Shown here: positions 23,171-36,180 of the stretch, in pieces
How positions within the stretch are numbered: position 1 is the stretch's first letter
Layout: each line of letters begins with the position of its first letter
From: Magicicada septendecula
Lineage: Eukaryota > Arthropoda > Insecta > Hemiptera > Cicadidae
Assembly (NCBI GenBank): GCA_034769895.1
Contig: CM068367.1
Location: forward strand, 86,791,654-86,855,653
DNA length: 64,000 bases
Reading direction: 5' to 3'
Position numbers and translations under genes: made by a program
The notes under the pieces: model-generated
What the model was told of the DNA's origin: nothing
Database searches by the model: none
What the model saw: only the letters and a program-made list of their open reading frames with translations

Positions 23171-23799
23171 ATGACTTTTGTAAAAATTTTGAATCAAATC
23201 TTTCTAACACCCGTCATTATAATATTTTTAGGATAACACTTGATTTATTTAGTACTTGTAACAAATAGTACACCTACTTTGTATACCGAATTTCAACTCC
23301 ATATCCTATTCGTTTATCAATAATTAATTTTTTATGAAAACACAGACAGAAATTAAAGCATTTTTCAAAATTATGTTTACTGGACATTTTTCCTTTAGTT
23401 TAATGAATAGATCATTTCCCAAAGCTTGACACCTTCTTTTGTAAACATTCTGTACACGACTTAATTTCACCATTACCACATTCTCATAACTGATACTAAA
23501 AATGTTAGTGCTACAAAAACTACTTCCTCTCATACTTTTCTATGAGTCAGAGATAAAACAGAACGACTGATTAATTTACGTAAAGGTTAACAATAATAAA
23601 TTATGTCGCTTCTACTACGTGAAATATATTTTACTGAGAATTTAATGAGGATTATTCCGCTTTTGTAGACAGGAAACAGATATATTACACAAACAAACAG
23701 ACAGAGACACACTCCCGCGCGTACCTTCAACAATTAAGCATACTGTTCAATCCGTTGCTATGGTTACGACATTTAAACAGTTTTCAAGGTAGAATGGAG
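23171..23799. other. Unassigned AT-rich stretch
   Basis: Nothing recognised. Confidence 0.45.
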
Positions 23800-23990
23800 T
23801 TGAACCCGTGACTATTTTCAAAGTAATGAATTTATTTGCTTCATCAGTGTTAAAGGTGAGTCACATTTCTTGGAAAAGTGTAATAAAGTAGAAACGTAAA
23901 TTTCACAAAGGCAGTGTTTACCCACGGGAATCAGAACAATTCGGAAACAGAGACATCAATCGGTCGGGGGTTTTTTGGTTGAGTTTGTTG
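23800..23990 (+). repeat. Dispersed repeat F, copy 2
   Basis: Plus-strand match to the reverse complement of 15170-15410, sharing GGTGAGTCACATTTC, AGTAGAAACGTAAATTT and GGCAGTGTT. Neither copy has visible terminal structure. Confidence 0.7.
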
Positions 23991-24262
23991 TCTACGTTAG
24001 AACGACGTTCGCGATTCCTTTTTACTCTGCTTTTGGAAATTCTTTTGTTCTCCATCAAGCGCAACATTAATCAGTAAATACTGCAAGGAAGCGTATGAAG
24101 CAAAGAACGAACCCGGAGTTACACAGATCATGTCTGAAAGTTAAAAGTCAGCTAAAACTGCTAGCTGGGAAATTAATGATATTAAGCATTTTGATTTGCC
24201 ATGTAATGTATACTCATATATGATTCTAACTTTATTTTTTAGACGAGATGAAAAGGTTAGAA

Positions 24263-25576
24263 AAGTAGAGGGAAAATAAGAGTTCAAACCCACTTTCACT
24301 TTCTATCAGCTGGACCACAGCATCCGCGACTTTTTCGCGGATCTGTGTCAAGATCCGCGACTTTTTCGCGTATCTGGACCACAGCATCCGTGTTATTTTT
24401 TTATATGCCGCCTTTCGCGAGCCTAGATCACTTTCACTTTCTATCAGCTGGACCCGCAGCATCCCAAAGGTGGTGGGTGAGGGGGTTCCGACTTGATGCA
24501 TTATAGTGTATATATTAAATATATGATCAGGGTTACCAACCTTGCATGAGTTCAAATTTGTTGTGTGTTATAATGTATATTAAATCTATATGATCAGGTT
24601 TACCAACCTATGTATGGGTTCAAACTTGATATGTGTGTGTATTATAGTGTATATTAAAATATATGATCAGGGTTACCAATCCTGCATTATTGTGTGTATA
24701 GAACAGATCTGCCAACATTTTTCTTCGGTGGGAAATTCGAACTATATTAGCAGACGCATTATAGTGTGTAGTAAATTATATGACTGTTGACGACTCTTGT
24801 CTCTAGACACAGTTATCGATCACGATATAAACTCTCTCTCTCTCTCTCTCACACACACTCTCTCTCTCTATGTCATCGGTTTTACATAAGCGTCGTGCTA
24901 CTTATGGATTATTGTAATTAGCGATACTAAAATGTAATCACCAGGAAATATATTTATCGCCTACCTCGTTGCGTCCTACTTCTAATTTTGACACATGACA
25001 GTCATTGACCACGATTTAGAAATTAATATACTGCCAAGTCTGTGTGTGTGGTAAAGTGTTACGCATAAAAAACTCTCCTTGAAATAAGGTATTTTCAAAC
25101 GTGCTACTTATGGATTATTGTAATTAGCGATACTAAAATGTAATCACCAAGAAATATATTTATCGCCTACCTCGTTGCGTCCTACTTCTAATTTTGACAC
25201 ATGACAGTCATTGACCACGATTTAGAAATTAATATACTGCCAAGTCTGTGTGTGTGGTAAAGTGTTACGCATAAAAAAATCTCCTTGAAATAAAGTATTT
25301 TCAAAAGTTTTGTGTACACATACACACATACACACACACACACACACACATTGTGTATGTCTCTCTCTCGCTGCAAACGTTGACAAGAATTCCCTTATTC
25401 AAAGCGATTTGTATGTGTACACGAACTTAAATATGGTTTACAGACCATTGTAATTTTAAAAATTCATTTTTGCATTAATTAAATATATATATCGTAAACA
25501 ATGAAATAATAATATTTCGTCATTAGAAAGTTATATTCAGTGTGGTAATTAGTGATAGAAAGATTAACTATGCACG

Positions 25577-25619
<43 letters not shown>

Positions 25620-25625
25620 ACACAA
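24263..25625 (+). repeat. Left inverted arm of the 6-kb element
   Basis: Contains several near-palindromic phrases around GCATCCGCGACTTTTTCGCG, repeated TGATCAGG.TTACCAA units about 60-70 bp apart (24520-24680), a (CT)n run, and a tandem pair of a 204-bp unit (about 24895-25098 and 25099-25305). The 24232-24555 open frame on the minus strand is part of the arm and has no known motif. Confidence 0.85.
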
Positions 25626-25854
25626 CGATACAGAATTAGATATAGTTATTATTATTCGCTAACTTAAACCAGAGGTCATTAACCTTGTGTACGTCATCTA
25701 AATCGGTCGTCCTACTTTCTAATTTGACACCTGACAATCATTAGCAGCGTTGACAGTAATTAGGATTAATTATGGATTAGAAAGTATTTACTCTAAAAAC
25801 GGACATGCAAGCTTTCTCCCACTACCAGTGTACAATATATACGCACAGAAAATT

Positions 25855-26268
25855 AGTGACAATTTCTCATTTGACCGCATGCGTGTGCTGATACATCGTG
25901 AAATCTACCTCTGCATCTTTTTTAATAGTTGAAAGACTGTTTGTACGTCTTCAGTATACACACAACTTTCATCATTAAGGGTGTGTAGACAACACATACT
26001 AGTTTTGGTAAGTGTACAGATTTTATTTAATTTTAATGTATGTGCAGATTTTATTTAAACGTAAAAATTATTCACATTGAAACATTATCAAGTGCATTAT
26101 TTATTGAATTTAATACATGACTCATTCAAATAAGTAAGTGTACTTGAAACATTTTGAATACGTTAATAACTGAGCATAATTTTTATTGTATGTACAGATT
26201 TTATTTAAACGTAAAAATTATTTGCATTAAAACATTATCAAGCGCATTATTTATTGAATTTAATACAT

Positions 26269-26305
<37 letters not shown>

Positions 26306-26727
26306 TGTGTGTATGATCAAATTACAATTTCTGAAAATATATTCTTACCGTATTTTTATAGTGGCAATTTCTCATTTGACCGCATGCGTGTGCTGATACA
26401 TCGTGAAATCTATCTCTGCATCTTTTTTAATAGTTGAAAGACTGTTTGTACGTCTTCAGTATACACACAACTTTCATCATTAAGGGTGTGTAGACAACAC
26501 ATACTAGTTTTGGTAAGTGTGCAGATTTTATTTAATTTTAATGTATGTGCAGATTTTATTTAAACGTAAAAATTATTTGCATTAAAACATTATCAAGCGC
26601 ATTATTGAAACATTTTGAATACGATAATAACTGAGCATAATTTTTATTGTATGTACAGATTTTATTTAAACGTAAAAAAAATTATTTGCATTAAAACATT
26701 ATCAAGCGCATTATTTATTGAATTTAA

Positions 26728-26763
<36 letters not shown>

Positions 26764-27120
26764 TGTGTGTATGATAAAATTACAATTTCTGAAAATATAT
26801 TCTTACCGTATTTTTATAGTGGCAATTTCTCATTTGACCGCATGCGTGTGCTGATACATCGTGAAATCTATCTCTGCATCTTTTTTAATAGTTGAAATAC
26901 TGTTTGTACGTCTTCAGTATACACACAACTTTCATCATTAAGGGTGTGTAGACAACACATACTAGTTTTGGTAAGTGTACAGATTTTATTTAATTTTAAT
27001 GTATGTGCAGATTTTATTTAAACGTAAAAATTATTTGCATTAAAACACTATCAAGCGCATTATTTATTTATTGAATTTAATACGTGTGTGTGTATGCGTG
27101 TGTGTGTATGATCAAATTAT
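25855..27120 (+). repeat. Tandem repeats of about 460-510 bp inside the 6-kb element
   Basis: Units begin near 25855, 26362 and 26820 at TTTCTCATTTGACCGCATGC, and each carries GGGTGTGTAGACAACACA, CAGATTTTATTTAAACG and a (GT)n run. The third unit is partial; a further scrap lies near 27310-27400. Within each unit a shorter sub-repeat (CAGATTTTATTTAA) recurs. Confidence 0.85.
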
Positions 27121-27729
27121 TATGTCTGTTACAATTTTTTCTGAAAAACTGCTTTAAACAAACATTTTTAATGTAACAAATTTAGAAAGTAGGTCACAGC
27201 GTATGATGACATTTATATCTCTCTAATTCTGTTGTGGACATGTACATACATGCATAGCTGTAAGCGGTGACTATTTCCTTATGAAAGTGGAATGTAGACT
27301 TTCCTAAAACTATTTGCATTAAAACATTATCAAGCGCATTATTATTTATTGAATTTAATACATGTTTGTGTGTGTGTGTGCGCGCGTATGTGTATGATCA
27401 AATTATTATGCCTCACTTCTAATTGAAGATATATTTTAGATATAGCTGAATTTTAAGCGTGCATACAACGTCCGTCATTTAAGGGTTCGTGTGTGTGTGT
27501 GGACAACGCACGCTAGTTTGTTGCAAGTAAGTATACATTATGGAGTGGGTTATACAAATAATAATAATAAAGTGTGTGTAATATATACATTTATTAAAAT
27601 ACATACACACAGCTCCAAGATTATATTAAACAGTTTTTACAATTAAAAATACATACACAGCTCCAAGATTATATTGTTACAAGTATGAAAATATATCTAA
27701 ACTAGTATTTACATTAAAAAAAAAAAAAC

Positions 27730-27915
27730 ACAAAATATGGGAACTCTGTGCTTGCTACGTTGGAGGATGGCGACCACCAGTATCGTGTCTATCTTCCCAA
27801 GAGGTATGCAGGTGTCTTCACGAATGAGGAGCTCAGACATATCAAACCTAAAGAACTACATTTAGTGTATCGAGGGACGAGAAATCAAACAACACAAGTA
27901 GAGATTGAGTCCTAA
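27730..27915 (+). pseudogene. Short coding-like fragment (LPKR motif) in the 6-kb element
   Basis: An open stretch of about 61 codons ending in TAA reads TKYGNSVLATLEDG, then YRVYLPKRYAGVFTNEEL, then LHLVYRGTRN. The pattern (KYG, LED, YLPKR, EEL, L.LVY.G) recalls small proteins I associate with arthropod mobile elements, but I cannot name the family. It follows a poly-A run and has no ATG of its own. It is the only protein-like sequence I find in this element. Confidence 0.45.
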
Positions 27916-28049
27916 CGTCGTAAGTAGCAATCGTGTTAACAAACAATTTATTGATGTGTGTATGTGTGTGTGTGTGTAGTTTCAACTCTCTGTACTTAAC
28001 ACTTTAATAATTGAATTTGTATATACATGATAAATGTATCATTGATTCT

Positions 28050-28240
28050 ATTTAGTTTTTTTTTTTTTTTTTACAAAGTTTCGTTGAATTATTGGTTCGA
28101 TTAGAAATTATTTGAAAGTACATTAACTTATGTGATAAATGTATCATTGATTCTAAGCAGTATTTACAAATTTCCGATGAATAATATTTGGTTTGATTAG
28201 AAATTATTTGAAAGTACATTAACTTATGAAAAAATGACAC
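28050..28240. repeat. Tandem pair around a poly-T run
   Basis: Two copies of a roughly 100-bp sequence (GATAAATGTATCATTGATTC ... GAAATTATTTGAAAGTACA) side by side, the first containing a T run. Confidence 0.8.
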
Positions 28241-28426
28241 ATACTTGAAAAAGTTTACTTACTTAACGCATTTGATTCTTTCCACTAACTGTGTGTGTGC
28301 ATGTGATAATTGAATATTTATCGTATCAGTGATTCTAATATCGACTGTATTGTTATGTTACAGATAAACTTCCTTGTGAACTGTATCTACAGCCGTGAAA
28401 TTATTATTTAAAAATCTTACAATGTC

Positions 28427-28775
28427 AAAAATTATTATTAATATTGTATTTATTTTATATAACAATGTTTGTTTGTGCTATATATATATTTAATCAATGT
28501 AAAATGTATTTTTGAATAATTGTATTATAACGGTTTGTAAACTATATTTTAAGTTTGTGTACAGTGCTGTAAATATATATTTAATCATTTAAAACAATAT
28601 TATTATTAATATTGTATTTATTTTATATATAACAATGTTCGTTTGTGATATATATATATATTTAATCAATGTAAAATGTATTTTTTGAATAATTGTATTA
28701 TAGCGGTTTGTAAACTATATTTTAAGTTTGTGTACAGTGTTGTAAATATATATTTAATTATTTAAAACAAATTAT
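28427..28775. repeat. Tandem pair, unit about 175 bp
   Basis: Two adjacent copies marked by TTATTAATATTGTATTTATT, ATATATTTAATCAATG and TTTGTAAACTATATTTTAAG, differing at only a few positions. Confidence 0.85.
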
Positions 28776-29050
28776 GGTTTATTTTAATTTATTTCGTTAT
28801 AAACCTCCGAATATGCATGCAATTATTTGTATAGTAATCAGAAATGTGTGAGAGAGAGAGAGAGAGAGACATTTTAATAATTTGCAGGTTGTATCTTACA
28901 ATCACGAAAATTATTATTATTTAAACTGATAATTGTTTTATTAAAATTTTACAATGACGAAATATTATTATTATTTCATTGTTTACGATATATATTTAAT
29001 TAATGCAAAAATGAATTTCTAAAATTACAATGGTCTGTAAACCATATTTA

Positions 29051-29161
<111 letters not shown>

Positions 29162-30252
29162 ATAGTTAATCTTTCTATCACTAATTACCACACTGAATAT
29201 AACTTTCTAATGAGGAAATATTATTATTATTTCATTGTTTACGATATATATTTAATTAATGCAAAAATGAATTTTTAAAATTACAATGGTCTGTAAACCA
29301 TATTTAAGTTTGTGTACACATACAAATCGCTTTGAATAAGGGAATTCTTGTCAACGTTTGCAGCGAGAGAGAGACATACACGCACAGGTAAATTACATTA
29401 TAAACTAGGAATTGCTTCCGACGTCTGCGAGCGAGAGAGAGAGAGAGTGCTAGCACATATGTTGTGTATATTAATTTCTACATCGTGGTCAATGACTGTC
29501 ATGTGTCAAAATTAGAAGTAGGACGCAACGAGGTAGGCGATTAATATATTTCCTGGTGATTACATTTTAGTATCGCTACTTACAATAATCCATAAGTAGC
29601 ACGACGCTTATGTAAAACCGATGACATAAAGAAAGAGAGAGAGAGAGTGTGTGTGAGAGAGAGTTTATATCGTGATCGATAACTGTGTCTAGAGACAAAG
29701 AGAGAGAAAGGGAGAGAGAGTTGATATCGAAGTCGTCAACAATTTACTATACACTATAATACGTCTGCTAATATAGTTTGAATTTCCCACCGAAGAAAAA
29801 TGTTGGCAGATCTGTTCTATACACAATAATGCAGGATTGGTAACCCTGATCATATATTTTAATATACACTATAATACACACACATATCAAGTTTGAACCC
29901 ATACATAGGTTGGTAAACCTGATCATATAGATTTAATATACATTATAACACACAACAAATTTGAACTCATGCAAGGTTGGTAACCTGATCATATATTTAA
30001 TATATACACTATAATGCATCAAGTCGGAACCCCCCCACCCACCACCTTTGGGATGCTGCGAGTCCAGCTGATAGAAAGTGAAAGTGATCTAGGCTCGCGA
30101 AAGGCGGCATATAAAAAAATAACACGGATGCTGTGGTCCAGATACGCGAAAAAGTCGCGGATCTTGACACAGATCAGCGAAAAAGTCGCGGATGCTGTGG
30201 TCCAGCTGATAGAAAGTGAAAGTGGGTTTGAACTCTCATTTTCCCTCTACTT
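29162..30252 (-). repeat. Right inverted arm of the 6-kb element
   Basis: Reverse complement of the left arm with a different set of microsatellite lengths. A nearby direct repeat (28960-29058 against 29205-29310) duplicates part of the arm. The 88-codon frame at 30014-30280 is arm sequence, mirrored by 24555-24232. Confidence 0.85.
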
Positions 30253-30604
30253 AGAAAAAGAAGCAAAAAAACCCACTTGATGTCAATACAGTAACTAATA
30301 AAAATCAGTTTAATGTCAACAATGAAATCAAGATTAAACTTGAGTCACCGAATTCTTCAGGGAATCAAAATAAACAGAGAACTCCAAAAGTCATACACCA
30401 CTAGCAACAACAGTAACAACGGACAACAGCTGATTTTTTAAAACATCGCAAATCAAGAATACTATACACGCGAAACAAAAACGCATAAACATAGAGAAAC
30501 TTACACTGGGATTCCAGGTGCACAATATAATACACTGAATTATTCATACAAATTATGAAAGCGTAGTTCAATGCTTTCTTAATTTTACAAATACACTGAA
30601 CTAT
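30253..30604. other. Unassigned stretch
   Basis: Nothing recognised. Confidence 0.4.
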
Positions 30605-30735
30605 AAAGCCATTGGTAGAAGAGACGTGGGTCGTCCGAGGATGAGATGGGTGCCGGAACAGGTTTATATAACGTAATCCTTGAAGAAGAAGAAGAAGAAG
30701 AAGAAGAAGAAGAAGAAGAAGAAGAAGAAGAAGAA
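30605..30735 (+). pseudogene. LINE 3' end with (GAA)n tail
   Basis: A short frame reads IGRRDVGRPRMRWVPEQV, the GRPR..RW signature near the end of insect LINE polyproteins, followed within 40 bp by a (GAA)n tail (30682-30735). Only the last few codons and tail remain. Confidence 0.6.
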
Positions 30736-30774
30736 TTAAGAAAGCGATTGAAACAAGGTTACAAGTTTAGAAAA

Positions 30775-31740
30775 GTACTAAATACTGAGAGAAAGTAATG
30801 TATGGGTACAACATTCAGAAAGGAATCAGATTACTTCATCTTATCTTTGCCTTCACGGAAGATATAAGGTCCTTTGTCAAAAATTTAGTGATTACAACCA
30901 AAGAAATATAAGTTCTCGAAGTAACAGCAGCGAAGGCTCGTTTGCAAGTAACTTTTGATAAAGTAGAATAAATCAATCTGGACACTAAAGATCCAAAGTA
31001 GATCTTGAGGACCAGTAAATATGGTGACGTCGAAAGAGCTCATACGTTTAAGTACTTACGTGAGATTCTTACCACGAACGCAATGATAAGGCAGGTATTG
31101 AAGAAATTGTAAGAATGATGGAGATAACGTTCAGACTATGACGCAAGACTTAACGAAACCAAGTCACTACCATACTAGGCTAAATTCATAGACACTACAG
31201 TACAGTAGTTAAGCCGTAACGCTAGAGAAAGAAAAAAAATTCTATAGAAAATCATAGGAGCCAGAAAAGTTTCTGAATGAGTTACAATTCTATTTTAGAC
31301 CAAACCAAAAGTTGTATGAAGAGTTTGAAAAAGTCTCGACCGTTATTAAGAAAAGACAATTCTACTTAAAAAGTGACATTCTGTAGACACATTAGAAGAA
31401 TGGAACCAAAAAGAAAAGCAACCAAGATCCTCGCCTTCCAGGCGAACAGAATGACAAAAATACTGTGGACAAAATAAGTCCATCAGGATTTAGAAAATGT
31501 GGAATCCGAGAAGAAAACAGAGAAGTGTTGGCAATGAAAAATGTAGAAGTAAGGAATCTGTCAGAAGTGAAACCAAGAAGAACCAATGGGGTGTTATCGG
31601 AAGGAAAACGAGCAAGAGAGTGAGCCAGAGAATGAAGGCGACGGAGGAGACAACTTCTGAAAGTGAAAATTGTGTTATCTGGGCCTATAGATGGCTGAAA
31701 CGAAGAAGGGGAAGGAGGAAAGTAATAGCATATCAATACT
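30775..31740 (+). pseudogene. LINE reverse transcriptase, second half, decayed
   Basis: Pieces in shifting frames follow the RT order: a degraded YADD-box region near 30840 (FAFTEDI), an AAKARLQVTFDKVE stretch near 30930, RAHTFKYLREILTTN near 31040, then NQKLYEEFEKVSTVIKKRQF near 31310 and a tail around 31390-31740. Several frameshifts and stops. It lies just downstream of, and in the same direction as, the LINE tail at 30605, so two insertions may be stacked. Confidence 0.7.
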
Positions 31741-32439
31741 ATACTAATAATAATATTAATACTGTACTAATAGTAATAATAGTAGTAGTAATAGTACTGA
31801 GAGTACAAGTCTGTTTACATTTGTTGTAATGTTGTAATGAAGGTGGTGAGTATTAATTACCACCTAGTTGGGAACCAAATATGAAGCTTGGGACAAATAT
31901 AATAGCGTCTTATAATGACAGTGTTTAATGTAGAAACTAAATACAACATTAGAAAAGTGTATTTACAATATGCCCAATAGAAAATTAAACATTTTTGTAG
32001 TAAAAGAAAGCTAAACACGAGGATACGGAAAAGCTAAGTGTTAATTTAGCTAACCATAAATTTATAGAGTATAAAAATTTCATAGCCTGAAATCAGTTTT
32101 ATAACTAGATACAAATAAAATGTTTATGGTAAACAATGTTTATTTTAAGTTGGGACAGTGTAGAAAAATCATTATATGTCTAGTTATTGGAACCAAAAGA
32201 TACCCAAAAATTCAAAACTATATTTAATTCAGAATTTAAAAATTATATTGAACAAGATAAAATATAAAAAACTGTTAGTAATTATCAATTAATTACATAA
32301 TGTTTATATCATGTGCTGTAAAATTAGAATTATATTATTTTAAATATTATAGGATATGAATTTAAAACACTTTTTCTAAGCGATTTTTAATATAGTTGAG
32401 TTAATGCACCTGGACCTCGTAAACGCTCTGCAGGATCAA
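31741..32439. other. AT-rich stretch with AAT-type microsatellite
   Basis: A (AAT/AGT)n-like run at about 31735-31800; otherwise nothing recognised. Confidence 0.45.
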
Positions 32440-32660
32440 CGTAAATGTTTTGAAAAAGTAGTTTAAAATAGATACTAGTAAGCTCTCTAAGCTGCAAAAC
32501 TCACCCACTAATTTCAACAAAATACATGTATTATTAGGTGAATTTCAAACTTAAATAACTTATCAATCATTACAAAAATTACAAAAACCCTCGTTACTCT
32601 ATATTTTTTATAGTAAAATAACAATTGTAAATCAAAAATCAGTATTACTTTTTTATTCTT
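32440..32660. repeat. Dispersed repeat E, copy 1
   Basis: Shares an ordered set of phrases with 37290-37620 and 43425-43730: ACTAGTAAGCTCT, GCTGCAAAACTC, TATTATTAGGT, AAATTACAAAAACCC, TTTTTTATT. Diverged copies of one unknown family. Confidence 0.55.
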
Positions 32661-32734
32661 GTATTTACATTCTGTGAACAGTAAAAATTTAGACTACTAG
32701 ATTCGTTTTCTACTTAAATTTATAACCTCAATGC

Positions 32735-33165
32735 TTAAATACAAATAATTTTGACTTCTATTTTCGGCCGTGGTGCCTCTAAAGTTAAAAAATTATCAGG
32801 AAACTGAAACCAAATACTTTCATCCCGTAAGTCTTCTTTTAGTGTATTCATTTCACCTGAACAGTCTTTTGTTGTTTTTGTAGACTCCACTACTGCTTCG
32901 AGTTCCTGCGTTTTAGCTACGTTTTCACGTAAACGTTCGTTCACTTCTTTTATTTCCATGTCTCCTTCCTGCTTCGGTACCCTAAGTCTTTCATTCAAGT
33001 GCTCAGATATCTGTTTAAAATTTTGGTTTAACTCTTTCGTCCATTCTATTTTATGTTCTTTAAATTTAATCTCAATCTTTATAGATTGTTCACTGAGAGA
33101 TTGCTGTAGCCTCTCCTCTAATGCTTCTACTCTAACTAAACCCGAAGGAAAGTATTTGGGTTAAA
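32735..33165 (-). pseudogene. Coiled-coil fragment, possible Gag N-terminus of an LTR element
   Basis: An open minus-strand stretch of about 140 codons is rich in E, K, L and heptad-like: RVEALEERLQQSLSEQ, then KELNQNFKQISEHLNERLR, then EIKEVNERLRENVAKTQELE. Near its end come FPDNFLTLEAPRPKIEVK. Coiled-coil N-termini ending in a PKIEVP-like phrase are known in Gypsy-family Gag proteins of insects. No other element part is nearby. Fossil; incomplete. Confidence 0.45.
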
Positions 33166-33234
33166 AGTCCCCGAAGTCTAATATTCAGCATAGATCTGTA
33201 CAAACTTTTGGTTCACCTTTTTAGGCCTCAGTGT

Positions 33235-33500
33235 CCCCAATTTTGAAATTTTCAACACTGAATACTATATTCAGATTTTGACACTCCACAAATTTTTTCT
33301 AATTTTGATCGTTCACATTTTACTTTCTACCCGCGTTTTAGGGGAATCGATATAAAAAACAATAGGGTTTATGAGTCACAGGTAGGGACACTTGTGAAAA
33401 TCCGTTGATGCAATCAGATGTTACCGTGAGTCACACTTCCAAAGAGACAGACAAATGCCAAACTGATGAGTTGATACTACGAACTCACTTCGCTCGCTCA
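33235..33500 (+). repeat. Repeat D-like scrap
   Basis: Carries CACTGAATACTATATTCAG as at 20138, followed by TGAAAATCCGTTGATGC and AGAGACAGACAAATGCC, the same type of tail seen at 20735-20815 and 44040-44130. Confidence 0.5.
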
Positions 33501-33683
33501 TTCAATAATACTTTAATTCAAAACCGGTGGAAAAACTGGTAAATCTGACAATACATCAAATAGTATTTTAAATAATATGCCTGTAATTTACTGGTCCTTA
33601 TTTAATTGTAAACACGGTGATAAAAGAGTTGTTTTTTCATAATTACTATAAAATGTCAGCTACTGCCCTCTCTCTCACAGTAG

Positions 33684-33744
<61 letters not shown>
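33684..33744. repeat. (CT)n microsatellite
   Basis: About 30 CT units. Confidence 0.97.
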
Positions 33745-33746
<2 letters not shown>

Positions 33747-34091
33747 GTTTGTTAACAACATAATCGATATCGCTTTTTCTATGTGGTTGACTGGATCGTT
33801 CTATTTCTTTGATCTCATCCTGCGTACAGAAACGACTCCCTCCGTTGAACTTACACTCGCGCATGCGCGCGCTTGTACATTGCGTGTAATGTCATTGACT
33901 AATAATTGTCAAAGCCATTCAATAACGCGGACATGAGGGTAAATTTTACAACCATGAGTCATGCGAGGACAATTAACCTTATGGCATCAAACTTCTTATA
34001 AGATAATGAAATTCTGTAATGCGTTGTACTTTGCGAGTCTTGTCTGACATGACTCACAGCACATTGTCATCGAGGCTGTATAGATTACAAA

Positions 34092-34093
<2 letters not shown>

Positions 34094-34150
<57 letters not shown>

Positions 34151-34152
34151 CT
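34094..34152. repeat. (CT)n microsatellite
   Basis: About 25 CT units followed by CACACACA. Confidence 0.97.
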
Positions 34153-35749
34153 TGGACAATTTAATAGTACCAACCTTACTAAACCATAACAAAAATAGTA
34201 CTTTTCAATTAAAATTAATTAATCGGAAATCTAAAACCTGCATCCCACTTTGGGGCTAAGGAACCACTGTTTCCTTAATTATCAAAACGGTAAGTTAAGA
34301 AATTTAAAAAATATTATTCAGTCATTTACATATTCTTGTTAACATTCTTAAGTAAGAAAATTCGATGTTTAGTTGGGCACTACATTTGAGACCTCTGTTT
34401 TCTGTACAACTGTTTAATCTGTTATCTGCTGGTACAGATATAAAGTGAGTTTTGTCTTATTTGCCCATTCTTAAGAAACAAGTAATCCCTACAACGTTAG
34501 TTTAGGCTACACTTACTTCTGAACCGAATCAGTGAGCTTTCTAGTTTTGGCATAAACCCCATAAACAAAGATGGAGAGCGTTGAGTCGACACTAATATAA
34601 CAAAGCCCCCCCCCCCCGTAACCGTCAAAGGAGCTAGATCGCTATGACGATCCTCGATACCGTAGACTATTTTCTAAAAATCTCAGTCGAACGCTGAAAA
34701 AATTTCAACAAATCAGAACCCTCGATATGTCAGACAGATCTTGAAATTGTACAGTTCGGTTGGGCAGTTCTTCAGAAAGCGCTGACCAAAGCAAACTTTC
34801 TCCTCCTGCAAGATTTTCGTGCAAGGTGCTTCGAACTCAGTGTCATTTAATTCTTTACAACAATTTTATAGCTAGAAACCGGATTATATGAAGCGTAAAT
34901 ACGCCGCATTTGTTTAAACAAATTTCAAGAAGGAGAATACAAATACTTGAACAAATACAACAATAAACAAGTACAAGCTTACCATTACAGGTACAAGTAC
35001 AAGAAGCATAGTTTCTTATAAGTGCAAGGTTTTATACCCAGGAGGAGGAACAGTAGAAAACACGGGAAATCAAGAAATAAAAATCTCAAAAAAAAGGATT
35101 ACAAACCTTCATTGGGCGGTGAGCAATAGCTCCTTAATACTGACGAAATGTGTAACGTGAACAGCGACCAAATGAAAACAGAAATAAGCAAGATAAATGA
35201 AATATTTGAAAGCGTGAATGGAAACCTTAAAGAACAAAGTTAGAAATGAATCAAAAACAAAGAATTTAGTACCGACAGCCGATATTGGGGTACCTAGAGC
35301 AGAGATAATTTTACAACGAATAAACAAAATCAGTTTTTTATTAGCAAGGTAACAACAAAAACTCAGACAGGACGTTCAAGGAAAAATGTAGGAAAAAACA
35401 ATGGGGAGGATTCTGAAGAATAATAGCATTAGGGTTAAAGTCTTTGGGATACGTTTGTGTTCAACAGATAATTCCGAATTACCAAAGTATTTTAGTGGAT
35501 AATATTAAATCCTAATACAGTTATCTGTATCGTATTACTAAACAGTCTAAAGGTGAGTACTTACCTACGACAAGTATATGAATTACAGTAAGCACTTTGT
35601 AGTTCTTTGACGTACCTTATGGTACGCCAAGCCCGATGGTCCGGCTGGCCTCATAATACCTCGAAAATGCTCGAGATCTTGACAGGTGTTGTTTGCGACG
35701 TTTTTACCAAAGAATGTCAGGCTGTTAATCTAACTAACGGACCAAGGAG
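34153..35749. other. Unassigned intergenic DNA
   Basis: No recognisable domain. A poly-C run lies at 34609-34617. A 72-codon minus frame at 35109-35327 is hydrophobic but has no family signature; I do not call it. Confidence 0.45.
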
Positions 35750-36180
35750 TCATTCAAAATTTAAAATTATCTTCTCCTCCTCCTCCTCCTCATCATCATC
35801 ATCATCATCATCTTTTTTTCTTTCTTCTTCTTCTTCTTCTTCTTCTTCTTCTTCTTCTTCTTCTTCTTCTACTATTTCTTGTCCTCCTTTTACTTCTTCT
35901 TCTGTTTCTTCGTCTTCTTCTTTCCTATTTGGAGCAAGAACCTGTCCACCTACCACCTACAAAACGTCTTTCCTCCTGGATTATCCAGCCTTCATTCTTG
36001 TTGACCTATTTACCCCGGTACACTTAAATATTCTATCCTCCATTATTCTGTCGATGTATTCATGGTTTCACTGAGCAAGTCCTTCTAATAATTTCGTTCG
36101 TCTCTCTTTCATTGCTCATCATCTTCGCTAACATCATAAACACCCTCGAAAAAATATCTGATTCGACTCAGTTTCCTCCT
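35750..36180. repeat. Repeat G, copy 2
   Basis: (CTC)n, (CAT)n and (CTT)n tracts at 35772-35870, followed by the same unique flank as copy 1 (GGAGCAAGAACCTGTCCAC, ATTTACCCCGGTACACTT). Similarity between copies extends about 300 bp past the tract. Confidence 0.75.

Noticed and set aside
24232-24555. A 107-codon protein conserved at 30014-30280
   Set aside because: Both are the same inverted arm; similarity reflects DNA duplication, and the sequence is built of short near-palindromic repeats with no domain.
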